Source of the DNA: Kaistella treverensis
GTDB lineage: Bacteria; Bacteroidota; Bacteroidia; Flavobacteriales; Weeksellaceae
Length of the DNA: 64,000 bases
Direction: 5' to 3'
Assembly (NCBI RefSeq): GCF_900114045.1
Contig: NZ_FORQ01000004.1
Coordinates: forward strand, 124,001-188,000
The notes under the pieces are model-generated. The model worked only from the letters and a program-made list of their open reading frames with translations, made no database searches and had not been told where the DNA came from. The position numbers and the translations under genes were made by a program. Of this stretch, positions 1-10,076 are shown piece by piece. Numbering within the stretch: position 1 is the first letter of the stretch; each line of letters opens with the position of its first letter.

Positions 1-803
1 CAAGGGTACATTCCAAGCTTCATATCTTGAACCAAATACCTGAAGCGTCTGTCGTCGCAGAGATTCCTTTCCATAAAGAGGAAATTATGATGGTACACCC
101 GAATGATTTTTCAGTTTTCGCCGAATCCTTCCGTATCTTAGCGTCCAATCTCAAATATGTGCTGCGTGCTAAAGAACAGGCACACGGCGGCGTAATTCTG
201 GTCACCTCGTCCGTGAAAGGCGAAGGAAAGACCACCATTTCAATGAACTTAGCGTTAACGCTTGCTGGTAAAAACAAAGTTATCGTGGTGGGCGCGGACA
301 TTAGAAATCCACAACTGCATCGTTTCATTTCGGGTGAAAATATTGGTTTAACCGATTTTCTGGTCTCTGAAGATACTGATCCCAATTCGTTTATCATACC
401 TTCTAAAGTCAATGACAACCTGGATGTTTTTTTTAGTGGACAAATAGCTCCAAATCCTAACGATCTTTTGGATATGACCAAGTTCGATAACCTTATTGAC
501 TATCTAAAAGGTCGCTACGATTATGTCGTTCTTGATTCCGCGCCGGTGATGCTCGTGAGTGATACTCTACATCTGGTTGAAAATTCAGATGTCGTACTTT
601 ACGCCGTAAAATCAGATTTTACTGAAAAAGAGATGATAACTTTCGCTGATGGCTTCCAAAAGGAAAATGGAATCAAAAACTTAGCATTTGTTCTCAACGG
701 CGTAAAACCAGAAAATACACGATATGGTAAACGGTATGGCTATGGGTACTATTCTTACACGCATGAAGAAGAAAAAGTAAAATTTTGGAGAAAATGGATT
801 TAA
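1..803 (+). CDS. wzc: Wzc-type capsule tyrosine autokinase, 3' part (cut by window start)
   Basis: C-terminal cytoplasmic kinase domain of a Wzc/BY-kinase polysaccharide co-polymerase, which controls chain length and export at the inner membrane. The frame is open from base 3, so the real start lies outside the window. Visible are Walker A (GEGKTT, codons near base 219), Walker A' ([10 protein letters not shown]), Walker B (YVVLDSAP) and a C-terminal tyrosine cluster (RYGYGYYSY) typical of the autophosphorylated tail. It is paralogous to the complete Wzc at 32754. The membrane-spanning N-terminal half is not visible. It overlaps the next gene by 10 bases, suggesting one transcript. Confidence 0.9.
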   Translation, partial: RVHSKLHILNQIPEASVVAEIPFHKEEIMMVHPNDFSVFAESFRILASNLKYVLRAKEQAHGGVILVTSSVKGEGKTTISMNLALTLAGKNKVIVVGADIRNPQLHRFISGENIGLTDFLVSEDTDPNSFIIPSKVNDNLDVFFSGQIAPNPNDLLDMTKFDNLIDYLKGRYDYVVLDSAPVMLVSDTLHLVENSDVVLYAVKSDFTEKEMITFADGFQKENGIKNLAFVLNGVKPENTRYGKRYGYGYYSYTHEEEKVKFWRKWI

Positions 804-1774
804 CTAATAAAAAGATTTTAATAACGGGCGGAGCCGGTTTTATCGGCTCCAATTTATGCGAATATTTTATTGGGCAGGGAGTTCAAGTGAGCTGTTTGGA
901 TAATTTTTCCACAGGCTTTCATCATAATATCGACCATTTAAAGGCTGATCCTAACTTCGTACTTATTGAAGGTGATATCCGCAACTTGGAGACCTGCCAA
1001 AAAGCCGCGGACGGACAGGATTATATTTTACACCAGGCGGCTCTCGGTTCGGTTCCGCGCTCGATTAATGATCCTATTACGAGCAACGATGTGAATGTTG
1101 GAGGCTTCCTCAATATGTTGGTTGCGGCACGCGACGCCAAAGTAAAACGGTTTGTCTATGCTGCCAGTTCTTCTACCTATGGCGATTCGGAAGCCCTGCC
1201 TAAAGTGGAAGACGTTATTGGGAGACCACTTTCTCCCTATGCCATTACCAAATATGTGAATGAGCTATATGCAGATGTTTTCAGCAAAACTTATGGTCTT
1301 GAAACGATCGGTCTGCGCTATTTCAATGTTTTCGGTCGGCGCCAAAACCCTGAGGGTGCCTATGCGGCGGTCATTCCGAAGTTTGTTATCCAACTCATGA
1401 ACCACGAAAGCCCTGTCATCAATGGTACGGGTGATTTTTCGCGTGATTTTACCTATATTGATAATGTAATTCAAATGAACGCGCTGGCCCTTTCTTCTGA
1501 GAATCCAAAGGCGGTCAATACAGTATACAACACGGCGGTGGGTGACCGTACCACTTTAAATATGCTGATTGACTATCTAAAGGAGTTTTTATCGCTTTAC
1601 GATCCGGAAATTTCGCACATTGAAAGCATTCATGGCCCTAATCGTGTGGGTGACATTCCGCACTCCTTGGCCTCCGTGGAAAAGGCAAAAAATCTTCTCG
1701 GGTATCATCCTTCTCATGATATTAAATCCGGTCTGAAAGAAGCGGTGAGTTGGTATTGGGATAATCTCAGATAA
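794..1774 (+). CDS. wbpP: UDP-N-acetylglucosamine 4-epimerase, WbpP/TviC-like
   Basis: Short-chain dehydrogenase/reductase (326 aa) of the WbpP/TviC group, which interconverts UDP-GlcNAc and UDP-GalNAc or their uronic acids in the cytoplasm. Visible are the NAD-binding [10 protein letters not shown] at the N-terminus, the serine region YAASSSTYGD, and the catalytic YxxxK in PYAITKYVNELY. I chose ATG 794 over an in-frame TTG at 785; it overlaps the end of the kinase gene by 10 bases, which fits translational coupling. The TviB-like dehydrogenase that follows is the expected pathway partner and could supply UDP-GalNAcA. The exact substrate is inferred from family and context. Confidence 0.8.
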   Translation: MDLTNKKILITGGAGFIGSNLCEYFIGQGVQVSCLDNFSTGFHHNIDHLKADPNFVLIEGDIRNLETCQKAADGQDYILHQAALGSVPRSINDPITSNDVNVGGFLNMLVAARDAKVKRFVYAASSSTYGDSEALPKVEDVIGRPLSPYAITKYVNELYADVFSKTYGLETIGLRYFNVFGRRQNPEGAYAAVIPKFVIQLMNHESPVINGTGDFSRDFTYIDNVIQMNALALSSENPKAVNTVYNTAVGDRTTLNMLIDYLKEFLSLYDPEISHIESIHGPNRVGDIPHSLASVEKAKNLLGYHPSHDIKSGLKEAVSWYWDNLR

Positions 1775-1992
1775 ATATTGCAAGAAGCTTGCGGCCTGAA
1801 ATATCAGTGATGCAGCTTTTAGAGAAAAGATGTTGAAGAAAACCGACATGCTATATGAGATTATTAGAACTGTGGCAAACCGTGCAGATTTTTTGCCTGC
1901 TAAATCACTGTTTTTTCTGGTTTTCATTTCCCTCTTATATATTTGATTTAACATAATAATTTTAAAAAAAAGTAAACAAATAGCACGAAAAA
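1775..1992. other. Intergenic stretch, no gene recognised
   Basis: Between the epimerase and the tviB promoter. A 38-codon open stretch begins at the ATG near 1829 but matches no family I know, and no terminator hairpin with a T-run stands out. The sequence becomes very A+T-rich towards the promoter. Confidence 0.5.
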
Positions 1993-2022
1993 TTTGTTTA
2001 AAAAAAAATATGCGTACTTTTG
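1993..2022 (+). promoter_or_regulatory. Flavobacterial promoter for tviB operon
   Basis: A TTTG (-33 box) at 1993-1996 and TACTTTTG (-7 box, consensus TAnnTTTG) at 2015-2022 are separated by 18 bases, the classic Bacteroidota sigma-factor arrangement. It lies about 68 bases before the ATG of tviB and would start a separate transcript for the sugar genes downstream. This is the best promoter match in the window. Confidence 0.75.
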
Positions 2023-2089
2023 CACCACTTTTTTTAAGCACCTTAATTTTTTTTTCAAGATATAATTTGCTTGCAAACTGACAATACTG

Positions 2090-3433
2090 ATGAATTACAA
2101 AATCGCAATAATCGGCTTAGGATATGTAGGCCTGCCTTTAGCCCGTCTCTTCGCCACAAAATATCCGGTCGTCGGCTTCGATATTAACCGAAAAAGAGTG
2201 GAGGAGCTTAATAGCGGACATGATGACACTTTGGAAGTTTCCGACGAGTTATTGAAATCTGCTCTGGTTACCTCCAATCCGACATTCGACGAAAAAGGAC
2301 TTTTTTGTTCCAGTGAGATGCAGGATATAGCAGATGCCAACATTTACATAATTACTGTCCCAACACCGGTGGATAAAAATAACCGCCCGGTTCTTACTCC
2401 TTTAATAAAAGCCAGTGAAACGGTGGGACAGGTTTTGAAAAAAGGTGATATCGTAGTTTATGAATCCACCGTTTACCCTGGTGCGACCGAGGAAGATTGC
2501 ATTCCAGTCGTAGAAAAAACCTCCGGCCTCGTATTTAACGAGGATTTTTTCGCCGGTTATTCTCCGGAACGCATAAATCCGGGCGATAAGGAGCATACCG
2601 TTGAAAAAATACTAAAAGTCACGGCAGGATCCACCCCTGAAATTGGAAAAATTGTTGATGCTTTATATAAATCGGTAATTACCGCCGGTACGCATTTGGC
2701 ACCCACCATTAAAGTAGCCGAAGCTGCAAAAGTCATTGAGAACTCCCAGCGCGACATCAATATCGCGTTTGTGAATGAACTGGCGAAGATCTTCAACCTC
2801 ATGGACATCAATACCCATGATGTGCTGGAAGCAGCCGGCACCAAATGGAATTTCCTTCCCTTTAAACCCGGCCTTGTGGGTGGACACTGCATTGGCGTGG
2901 ATCCCTATTATCTGGCGCAGAAAGCGCAGGAGTTTGGCTATCATCCCGAGATCATCTTAGCGGGACGACGCATGAACGATTCCATGGGCGCCTATGTCGC
3001 CTCTCAGGTTGTAAAAGCCATGATCAAAAAAGACATTGCGGTCAATGGTGCCGAAGTGCTGATGCTGGGAATAACGTTTAAAGAAAACTGTCCGGATGTC
3101 CGCAATACCAAGATTGTAGATGTTGTAGCCGCATTGAAAGACTACGGCATGAAGGTCACCATTTACGACCCCTGGGCAAAACCGGAAGAAGTAAAACATG
3201 AGTACGGATTGACCTGTTATAATACTCTACCCTGTCATTCCGGGCGCAGCGAGGAATCTCTTTCCGCCGCGCAGCTGGAAAGCACCTCAGCATCCATCGA
3301 GAAATACGATGCAGTAGTCCTCGGAGTAGCCCACAACGAATTCCTCAACCTCGACCTTAAGCTCAGCCTTAAAGACAATGCAGTGGTGTATGATGTGAAA
3401 GGCATCCTGCAACACGCAGACGCAAAATTATAA
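2090..3433 (+). CDS. tviB: UDP-N-acetylhexosamine 6-dehydrogenase, TviB/WbpO-like
   Basis: NAD-dependent UDP-sugar dehydrogenase (447 aa) that oxidises C6 of UDP-GalNAc or UDP-GlcNAc to the uronic acid. Visible are the Rossmann motif [11 protein letters not shown] at the N-terminus, [10 protein letters not shown] in the middle, and the catalytic cysteine in [12 protein letters not shown] near residue 269. It pairs with the upstream WbpP-like epimerase, as in Vi antigen and Pseudomonas B-band pathways. Residues about 382-395 carry the sequence [10 protein letters not shown], the translation of a mobile repeat inserted in frame (see the separate repeat entry), so the protein is somewhat longer than its relatives in the C-terminal domain. 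Which hexosamine it uses is inferred. Confidence 0.85.
   Translation: MNYKIAIIGLGYVGLPLARLFATKYPVVGFDINRKRVEELNSGHDDTLEVSDELLKSALVTSNPTFDEKGLFCSSEMQDIADANIYIITVPTPVDKNNRPVLTPLIKASETVGQVLKKGDIVVYESTVYPGATEEDCIPVVEKTSGLVFNEDFFAGYSPERINPGDKEHTVEKILKVTAGSTPEIGKIVDALYKSVITAGTHLAPTIKVAEAAKVIENSQRDINIAFVNELAKIFNLMDINTHDVLEAAGTKWNFLPFKPGLVGGHCIGVDPYYLAQKAQEFGYHPEIILAGRRMNDSMGAYVASQVVKAMIKKDIAVNGAEVLMLGITFKENCPDVRNTKIVDVVAALKDYGMKVTIYDPWAKPEEVKHEYGLTCYNTLPCHSGRSEESLSAAQLESTSASIEKYDAVVLGVAHNEFLNLDLKLSLKDNAVVYDVKGILQHADAKL
3231..3290. repeat. Short interspersed repeat inserted in frame in tviB
   Basis: The core TGTCATTCCGGGCGCAGCG followed by AGGAATCT resembles a GC-rich intergenic repeat I know from many bacterial genomes, usually seen in translation as CHSxRSEES. 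Here it sits inside a coding frame without breaking it, in a surface loop of the UDP-binding domain. The right border is uncertain; the core is 3233-3259. Confidence 0.6.
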
Positions 3434-3437
3434 TCCA

Positions 3438-4604
3438 ATGAAAATAACCATTGTAGGAACAGGATATGTAGGGCTTTCCAATGCCCTTTTACTCGCGCAG
3501 CACCATGAGGTGGTGGCGCTGGACATTGTTCCTGAAAAAGTCGCGATGCTCAATGCACAGGTATCGCCGATCGAGGATCAGGAAATCAGTGATTTTCTTC
3601 AAAATAAACCTTTACAATTCAAAGCCACTACTGATCAACTTGAAGCGTACCAAAATGCCGATTATGTCATCGTGGCGACTCCGACGGATTACGATCCCAA
3701 GACCAATTACTTCAACACCAGCAGTGTGGAAACGGTGATTGCTGACGTTAAAAAATACCGACCGCAAGCTGTGGTCATCATCAAATCAACGGTTCCGGTG
3801 GGCTTTACTGAAGATTTAAAAAAGAAACTGGATTTTCAGAACATCATCTTTTCCCCCGAATTCTTGCGGGAAGGAAAGGCGTTGTGTGATAATTTATATC
3901 CTTCGAGAATCATCATTGGCGAACAGAGCGAAAGAGCAGCAATTTTTGCGGAACTCCTCAAAGAAGGGGCGATCAAAAAAGACATTCCGGTGTTATTTAC
4001 CCATTCCACAGAAGCCGAAGCGATTAAACTCTTCTCCAATACCTATCTTGCATTGAGGGTGGCGTATTTCAACGAACTCGACAGTTATGCCCAGACGCAT
4101 CAGCTCGACAGCCGGCAGATTATCGAAGGTGTAGGTTTGGATCCCCGCATTGGTTCGCATTACAACAATCCGTCTTTTGGGTACGGCGGCTACTGTCTTC
4201 CCAAAGATACCAAACAGCTGTTGGCCAATTACGATAGCGTGCCGAACAATATCATTCAGGCCATTGTAGATGCCAACCGCACCCGCAAAGATTTTATCGC
4301 CGATTCGGTGCTTGCGAGAAAACCCAAGAAAGTGGGGGTGTACCGCCTGATTATGAAATCCGGTTCCGACAATTTCCGGGCTTCAGCGATCCAGGGCGTG
4401 ATGAAGCGCATCAAAGCCAAAGGCGTGGAAGTGGTGGTGTACGAACCTGTAATGGAAGAAGAAACCTTCTTCGGTTCCCGCGTGACCAAAGATTTGGAAA
4501 GCTTTAAAAAGGAGTGTGATGTCATCATCTCCAACCGCAAAGCACCTGAACTCGCGGATGTGGAAGAAAAGGTTTATACGAGGGATTTGTTTGGGAATGA
4601 TTGA
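3438..4604 (+). CDS. ugd: UDP-glucose 6-dehydrogenase
   Basis: Converts UDP-glucose to UDP-glucuronic acid with two NAD. At 388 aa it has the length of the compact E. coli Ugd type. Visible are the Rossmann motif VGTGYVGLS at the N-terminus, [10 protein letters not shown] in the middle, and the catalytic cysteine in [10 protein letters not shown] near residue 253. It begins 4 bases after tviB, so the two are almost certainly cotranscribed. Two different uronic-acid dehydrogenases side by side suggest that the glycan contains GlcA as well as a HexNAcA. Confidence 0.92.
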   Translation: MKITIVGTGYVGLSNALLLAQHHEVVALDIVPEKVAMLNAQVSPIEDQEISDFLQNKPLQFKATTDQLEAYQNADYVIVATPTDYDPKTNYFNTSSVETVIADVKKYRPQAVVIIKSTVPVGFTEDLKKKLDFQNIIFSPEFLREGKALCDNLYPSRIIIGEQSERAAIFAELLKEGAIKKDIPVLFTHSTEAEAIKLFSNTYLALRVAYFNELDSYAQTHQLDSRQIIEGVGLDPRIGSHYNNPSFGYGGYCLPKDTKQLLANYDSVPNNIIQAIVDANRTRKDFIADSVLARKPKKVGVYRLIMKSGSDNFRASAIQGVMKRIKAKGVEVVVYEPVMEEETFFGSRVTKDLESFKKECDVIISNRKAPELADVEEKVYTRDLFGND

Positions 4605-4674
4605 TCTTTAACCAATGAACAGAACAAGCATATTGACGCTATTGCAAACCCTGCCTTAATAAAATAACGACAAG

Positions 4675-6204
4675 ATGTCTTCTACTAAAAATATTGCCAA
4701 AAACTCCCTCTTCCTCTACCTGAGAATGTTCCTTAATATGGGAGTAAGTCTTTTTACAGCGGGTGTAGTCCTGAATACTTTAGGAATTACAGATTATGGG
4801 ACCTACAACATTGTGGGAGGGTTTGTCTCTTTATTTGGCTTTCTAAACGGTTCGATGTCTCAAGCAACGCAGAGATTTCTGTCATATGATTTAGGAAAAA
4901 AAGATAAAATACAAATTAAAAAAACTTTTAGTACAACAGTAACAATTCATTTTTTAATAGGTTTACTTATAGTTTTATTATTAGAGACTATTGGGCTATG
5001 GTATATAAACAACAAATTAAATTTGCCAAAACATCGAATGTATGCCGTTAATATTGTATTTCAGTTCTCGGTTCTTACTTCTTTTTTTAGTATTATACAA
5101 GTGCCTTATAATGCTCTAATATCAGCACATGAAAAATTTAATGTATATGCTTATATTAGTTTTTTAGAGATTTTATTTAAACTAATTATTCTTTATTGTC
5201 TAGTAATAGTTCAATATGATAAATTAATTTTGTATTCTAGTTTACTCTTTATATCTTCTTTTATTATAAGAATGATTTATAGGATATATTGTAGAAAGCA
5301 TCTTAGTGAAAGTCACTATAAATACTATTTTGATTCTTCATATTTTAAAACCATGATTTCGTTTATGGGCTGGAATCTCTTTACAAATGTTGCTGTTGTT
5401 TCAAAAAACCAAGGAGTAAACTTATTATTAAATGCATTCTATGGAACAGTAATTAATGCTGCTTATGGAATTGCAATGCAAGTACAAGGTATTGTTTTAA
5501 GCTTTGTTTCTAGCTTTCAAAATGCAGTAAATCCACAAATTGTTAAAAAATATGCATCGGGTGAAATTAGCAGTTCTATAAAACTGATGCAACAAAGTGC
5601 AAAATTTTCATTTGGTTTAATGTTAATAATAGCATTCCCAATTTTGGTGTCTTTGGAAAATATTTTTGATATTTGGTTAAAGCATTACCCTATTCAAACT
5701 TTGGTTTTTGTTAAACTTACATTCATAAATATCTTAATTGATACAATTTCTAATCCGTTAGGATTTATAGTACATGCAAGCGGTAAAATTAAAAATTATC
5801 AGATTGTATTAGGAATATTATTATTCCTGAATTTACCTTTTTCTTATTTAGCACTTAAATTTTTAAATGTACCATATACTGTATTCATTATAAGTATATG
5901 TATTACATTTATAGCATTACTCTGTAGAATTTTTTTTTTAAAAAATTTAATTAATCTTAATATTAGTGAATTTTATAAAGAAGTTATATTGCCTATTATT
6001 TTTTTAGCCACAATTATTATTTTTATTTACATCATTAACTCACATTTAAATATTATAATCACTAATAAATTTTCGTCAATAATATTTCACTCAGGTTCTG
6101 CATTTATTATAGCTATTGCTTCTTGTTATATAACTTTACTTAACCAAAAAGAAAAACAAGCTATATATAAAATATTAGAAGGAAAATTAAAATCATTGCG
6201 GTAG
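4675..6204 (+). CDS. wzx: Wzx-type oligosaccharide flippase (locus A)
   Basis: Polytopic membrane protein (509 aa) of the MATE-like/MOP superfamily, with 12 or more hydrophobic segments throughout. It begins with a short cytoplasmic stretch and the GVSLFTAGVVLNTLG segment typical of O-unit flippases. Its expected role is moving undecaprenyl-linked repeat units across the inner membrane. The DNA becomes strikingly A+T-rich about 200 bases into the gene and stays so to about 8990, unlike ugd before it. A second, distinct flippase lies at 35387, consistent with two separate glycans. Confidence 0.85.
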   Translation: MSSTKNIAKNSLFLYLRMFLNMGVSLFTAGVVLNTLGITDYGTYNIVGGFVSLFGFLNGSMSQATQRFLSYDLGKKDKIQIKKTFSTTVTIHFLIGLLIVLLLETIGLWYINNKLNLPKHRMYAVNIVFQFSVLTSFFSIIQVPYNALISAHEKFNVYAYISFLEILFKLIILYCLVIVQYDKLILYSSLLFISSFIIRMIYRIYCRKHLSESHYKYYFDSSYFKTMISFMGWNLFTNVAVVSKNQGVNLLLNAFYGTVINAAYGIAMQVQGIVLSFVSSFQNAVNPQIVKKYASGEISSSIKLMQQSAKFSFGLMLIIAFPILVSLENIFDIWLKHYPIQTLVFVKLTFINILIDTISNPLGFIVHASGKIKNYQIVLGILLFLNLPFSYLALKFLNVPYTVFIISICITFIALLCRIFFLKNLINLNISEFYKEVILPIIFLATIIIFIYIINSHLNIIITNKFSSIIFHSGSAFIIAIASCYITLLNQKEKQAIYKILEGKLKSLR

Positions 6205-6267
6205 GGTTGAGTATTAATATAGCTTCTTTTTCTAAACGATTATTAAGTACAACATATAATTATAGAT

Positions 6268-7164
6268 ATGCATAAAGTTTATTGTATCATAGTAACCTAT
6301 AATGGTGAAAAATGGATAAGAAAATGTCTATCAACGATTGAGGAACCGAATTTAGATCTTACTATTTTAGTAGTTGATAATAATTCTACTGACAAAACAG
6401 TACAAATCATTAAAGATGAGTTTCCATTTGTGAGATTAATTGAGAAAAAAGAAAATTTAGGTTTTGGAGGTGCTAATAATTTAGGATATGAGATTGCTAA
6501 AAAAGATAATGCAGAGTTTATTTATTTATTGAATCAGGATACGGTAAGTTATCAAGATACGATTTTTAAATTGATTAAAGTGTCCCAACTGATAGATAAT
6601 GTTGGAGTAGTTTCTCCAATACATTTAAATGAGAAAGGTGATTTATTAGATAGCAATTTTGAAGGCTATATCAATTCAAAAACTTGTAAAAATTACATTT
6701 CTGATCATACCTTAGGAAATGTAAAGGCATATTATGAACCTGGATTTATCAATGCTGCAGCATGGCTAATTAAGATGGAGCGCATTACTTATTTAGGGGG
6801 GCTTTTTTCCAAAGCTTTTTATCACTACGGAGAAGATGTTAATTTCATAGGAAGGCTGAGGAAATTTGGTTTTACCAATATTATTGTTCCAGGTATCTAC
6901 ATACATCATTGCAGAGAAGAAAGAAAAGGAGCAATGTCAGCTGATTTTCAAAATAGAATTGTTGAAATTAATAGAGTTAATATAATGCATGATATTAGAA
7001 GCGATTATTCCCGTTGTTTAAGTAATATAGTGAAATATGCACTTCAACAACTTTCTAAAGTTAATGTAATAGCTTCGCTGAAAATTATAACTTATCCGAT
7101 TTTGAAATATCAGGAAATAAAGAAATATAGGAGTTCTTATTTAGAACGAAGTTTAGAAAAGTAG
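6268..7164 (+). CDS. Family 2 glycosyltransferase (rhamnosyltransferase-like)
   Basis: A GT-A fold glycosyltransferase (298 aa), probably acting on the growing repeat unit at the cytoplasmic face. Visible are the N-terminal VTYNGEKWIRKCL, the nucleotide-binding VVDNNSTDKT, ENLGFGGANNLGY, and a DxD-like LNQDTV near residue 92. This motif set is usual in WbbL/RfbF-like rhamnosyltransferases, but the sugar cannot be told from sequence. It lies in the A+T-rich block. The 63-base gap to wzx shows no promoter I trust. Confidence 0.85.
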   Translation: MHKVYCIIVTYNGEKWIRKCLSTIEEPNLDLTILVVDNNSTDKTVQIIKDEFPFVRLIEKKENLGFGGANNLGYEIAKKDNAEFIYLLNQDTVSYQDTIFKLIKVSQLIDNVGVVSPIHLNEKGDLLDSNFEGYINSKTCKNYISDHTLGNVKAYYEPGFINAAAWLIKMERITYLGGLFSKAFYHYGEDVNFIGRLRKFGFTNIIVPGIYIHHCREERKGAMSADFQNRIVEINRVNIMHDIRSDYSRCLSNIVKYALQQLSKVNVIASLKIITYPILKYQEIKKYRSSYLERSLEK

Positions 7165-7279
7165 AAGATTGAAAAAAAACTGATACTAATAAGAAATATT
7201 GTGCAAAAATAAATTAGTAAGAAGATAATTAGATCAAGTAAAAGAGCAACTTCCAAATTGTATAAAAAAATATCAACCA

Positions 7280-8233
7280 ATGTTCTCAGTAATCATCCCT
7301 TACTACAAAAAAAGAAAGTACATCGAAAGATGTCTAGATTCTGTTTTGAATCAAACTTTTAAAAATTTTGAAATCATTTTAATTGATGACGGTTCTAATG
7401 ATGATATAGCACTGCTCATCGATCAAAAATATCCAGAAGTCAATTTAATCAAACAACAAAATCAAGGGGTTTCTGTAGCTCGTAATGCGGGTATTGCTAT
7501 TGCAAAAATGTCATATGTTGTTTTTTTAGATGCTGATGATGCTTGGAATCCATTGTTTTTACAATTTGCTCATGAAGTTATTGAAAAGCATAAAAATCTA
7601 AAAATTATTGGTGCTCATTATTCTCGGAATAGAGAAATATTGGAAAAGGTATATAATTATAATGACTACATAGAAGTTAATAATTATTTTCAGATAGCAA
7701 TTAAAAATATCCTTTTTGCTACAGGGGCAACAATTATAAACAAAAGTTTTTTTGATACCAATCATGGTTTTAATCCAATTTTAAAACGCGGACAGGATGT
7801 TGATGTCTGGATTAGAACAATAGAAAGTGGGGGTGAAGTATTTTACATCAAAAATACGATGATGTATTATTCAGATGAAGATCCAAATCAAGCATCAGGA
7901 AAAATTGGAAAAGTGGAGAATGGTTTTGTAGGAGTAGTAAATGAATTATATAAACCAATCATAGAAAAAAATATAAATTCAGATTTTTCAAAGTTTATTT
8001 CAAAGTTTGTTTATCTAAATCTTTACCCATATTATTTCAGTCCTGAAAACCATGCTAAAGCACAACTTAGTTTAAAACAAAACAGTCACTATTATTTCTT
8101 TCTGCATCTGCCATATTATCTCCCTCTTCATATAGGTCACAGAATAGTATCTAATCGACGTAGTAGTAAACTCATGCGTTTATGGTTGAAATTTTTTTTA
8201 AGAAAAATTTACAATAAGTCATTTTTAGATTAA
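7280..8233 (+). CDS. Family 2 glycosyltransferase
   Basis: GT2 enzyme (317 aa) with the usual N-terminal order: FSVIIPYYKKRKYIERCL, LIDDGSNDD (about residues 35-43), QGVSVARNAGI, and the metal-binding FLDADDA (about 88-94). A DVDVWIRT acceptor-side motif follows. It is a cytoplasmic sugar transferase; donor and acceptor are unknown. It sits in the same A+T-rich block as its neighbours. Confidence 0.88.
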   Translation: MFSVIIPYYKKRKYIERCLDSVLNQTFKNFEIILIDDGSNDDIALLIDQKYPEVNLIKQQNQGVSVARNAGIAIAKMSYVVFLDADDAWNPLFLQFAHEVIEKHKNLKIIGAHYSRNREILEKVYNYNDYIEVNNYFQIAIKNILFATGATIINKSFFDTNHGFNPILKRGQDVDVWIRTIESGGEVFYIKNTMMYYSDEDPNQASGKIGKVENGFVGVVNELYKPIIEKNINSDFSKFISKFVYLNLYPYYFSPENHAKAQLSLKQNSHYYFFLHLPYYLPLHIGHRIVSNRRSSKLMRLWLKFFLRKIYNKSFLD

Positions 8234-8376
8234 AATCTAACTTATTATTGTGATTAAGTATAAGAATAATGAAGTTGCAAGAAATTTTTGGAAGAGTCAT
8301 TGCAAAGCAAATTTAATTTAATCTGAATAACTGATGCTTCTATATAAATTGCTTTTAATAATAAAATAAAAATAGC

Positions 8377-9012
8377 ATGATCAATAAATATTACATCAAA
8401 TTATGGTTACATGATTTTAAAAAGAAAATCATACCTATCCGTGGAAAAGGTAATGTCATAAAAAATCGTGCACAATATTTCAATTTGAAATATGATATTG
8501 TAGGAAACCAAAATACAGTAATTATAGGTAAATCTAAACTACATAATTGTACAATATATATCAGAGGCAATGGGCATCAAGTGACCATTGAAGATGGATG
8601 CTATTTAAAAGACACTACAGTTTATATTGAGGATAGTAACTGTAGGGTAAAGATTGAAAAAAATACAACGATTGAAGGAGCAGATATTGATGTTAAAGAA
8701 GATAATAATTCCCTTTACATTGAGGAAGGATGTATGTTTTCCAAAGAAATATACATTACGACATCTGATTCACATTCCATTGTTAAAGGGATTACTAAAG
8801 AAAGAATCAACCCAGGAAAAGGGGTTGTAATTAAAAGTAGAGTATGGTTAGGCAGAGGAGTGAAAGTACTAAAAGGAACATCAATAGATTCGGGTACCAT
8901 TGTTGCAGCGGAAAGTATCGTTACTGGTCATCTCGGTGAGAATTCTATATATGCTGGAAATCCAGTAAAACTCATCAAAGAAGAAATTTCTTGGCTAAGA
9001 GAAAGAATATGA
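8377..9012 (+). CDS. Left-handed beta-helix (hexapeptide) acyltransferase-like protein
   Basis: A 211-aa protein made mainly of degenerate hexapeptide repeats (for example IYIRGNGHQVTIEDG and VWLGRGVKVLKGTSI), ending in the common ESIVTGHLGENSIYAGNPVKLI tail, here given in parts: AGNPVKLI near residue 196. Such proteins O-acetylate capsule or O-antigen sugars. Several middle turns depart from the strict hexad, and a clear catalytic histidine is not obvious, so activity is uncertain. Its stop codon overlaps the next start (ATGA), so the two are translationally coupled. Confidence 0.75.
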   Translation: MINKYYIKLWLHDFKKKIIPIRGKGNVIKNRAQYFNLKYDIVGNQNTVIIGKSKLHNCTIYIRGNGHQVTIEDGCYLKDTTVYIEDSNCRVKIEKNTTIEGADIDVKEDNNSLYIEEGCMFSKEIYITTSDSHSIVKGITKERINPGKGVVIKSRVWLGRGVKVLKGTSIDSGTIVAAESIVTGHLGENSIYAGNPVKLIKEEISWLRERI

Positions 9013-10076
9013 AAATACTACGCCTCACTACCCTGCTTGATTTCGGAGGTCAAGAAAAACAATACTTGAGTTTTACGGAGCAACCGGAATTGCTCAAGCA
9101 TCACTATGTTTTTGCGGCCATAGGTTTTGGAGGAAATGCTGAAGAAACCCTAAGGAAAAGAGGATTTGAAGTTCATATTCTGAATCAACCTTTTGCCATC
9201 AAGAATATGTCCAATATCTGGAAGGTCTATCAATTGATTAAAAAAGTAAAGCCCGATATCGTGCATACCGCCGCAGCGGAAGCCAACTTTCATGGCATTA
9301 TTGCAGCGAAATTAGCCGGGGTCAAAACCATTATCGGAGAAGAGGTGGGGATTCCCAATCATTCTTCTACTGCCCAAAAAGTCTTTCGATGGGTGTACCG
9401 CTTGGCAGATCAAGTGATTGGTGTTTCGCAATCTGTAAAAAATCATTTGGTGAATACCGGAGAAATTCCGGAAAGCAAAGGAAAGGTCACTTATAATCCG
9501 GTAAGCATTCCAACACCATTTCCTAAAAAAGAGAGCCCGAATTTCGAAATCGTGTATGTCGGAAGATTAGAAATCGTGAAAAATGTGGAAACCTTAATCA
9601 AAGCTTTCGCGAATTCCAATCACACTCATGCTCATTTGACCATTGTAGGCGATGGCAGAGAGCGTAATCATTTGGAAGCATTGACTTCAACATTACAGAT
9701 GGATTCCAAGATTACCTTTACCGGTTTCACTTCAGAACCGTCTAAATACCTTTCGAATGCCGCTTTGTTTGTATTACCTTCTCATTCAGAGGGTTTTGGC
9801 ATCGCTGCAGCAGAAGCTATGTTTTTAAAAGTCCCGGTGTTGTGCTCTAGGGTTGGCGGCATTCCGGAGTTTGTGAAAGACGGCGAAAACGGGTGGCTTT
9901 TCGATCCTAAAAATACTGCGGAACTGACGGTAAAACTCAACCAAATAATCTCAATGGATGCCGAATCCCTCAAGATGATGGGAAGAAAGGGTTATGACAA
10001 AGTCATTAATGAATTTACGGTTGAAAAATATATTGAGAATTTAGAACGTTTTTATCACCAATTGCACGATGATTAG
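9009..10076 (+). CDS. Family 4 glycosyltransferase
   Basis: GT-B fold glycosyltransferase (355 aa) with a DFGGQEKQYLSF loop near the N-terminus and the donor-site EGFGIAAAE (E-x7-E) near residue 264. I chose ATG 9009 because it overlaps the previous stop in ATGA and gives the expected MKILRLTT first strand; an upstream in-frame start would lie inside the previous gene. Base composition returns to normal here, marking the end of the A+T-rich block. Confidence 0.88.
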   Translation: MKILRLTTLLDFGGQEKQYLSFTEQPELLKHHYVFAAIGFGGNAEETLRKRGFEVHILNQPFAIKNMSNIWKVYQLIKKVKPDIVHTAAAEANFHGIIAAKLAGVKTIIGEEVGIPNHSSTAQKVFRWVYRLADQVIGVSQSVKNHLVNTGEIPESKGKVTYNPVSIPTPFPKKESPNFEIVYVGRLEIVKNVETLIKAFANSNHTHAHLTIVGDGRERNHLEALTSTLQMDSKITFTGFTSEPSKYLSNAALFVLPSHSEGFGIAAAEAMFLKVPVLCSRVGGIPEFVKDGENGWLFDPKNTAELTVKLNQIISMDAESLKMMGRKGYDKVINEFTVEKYIENLERFYHQLHDD

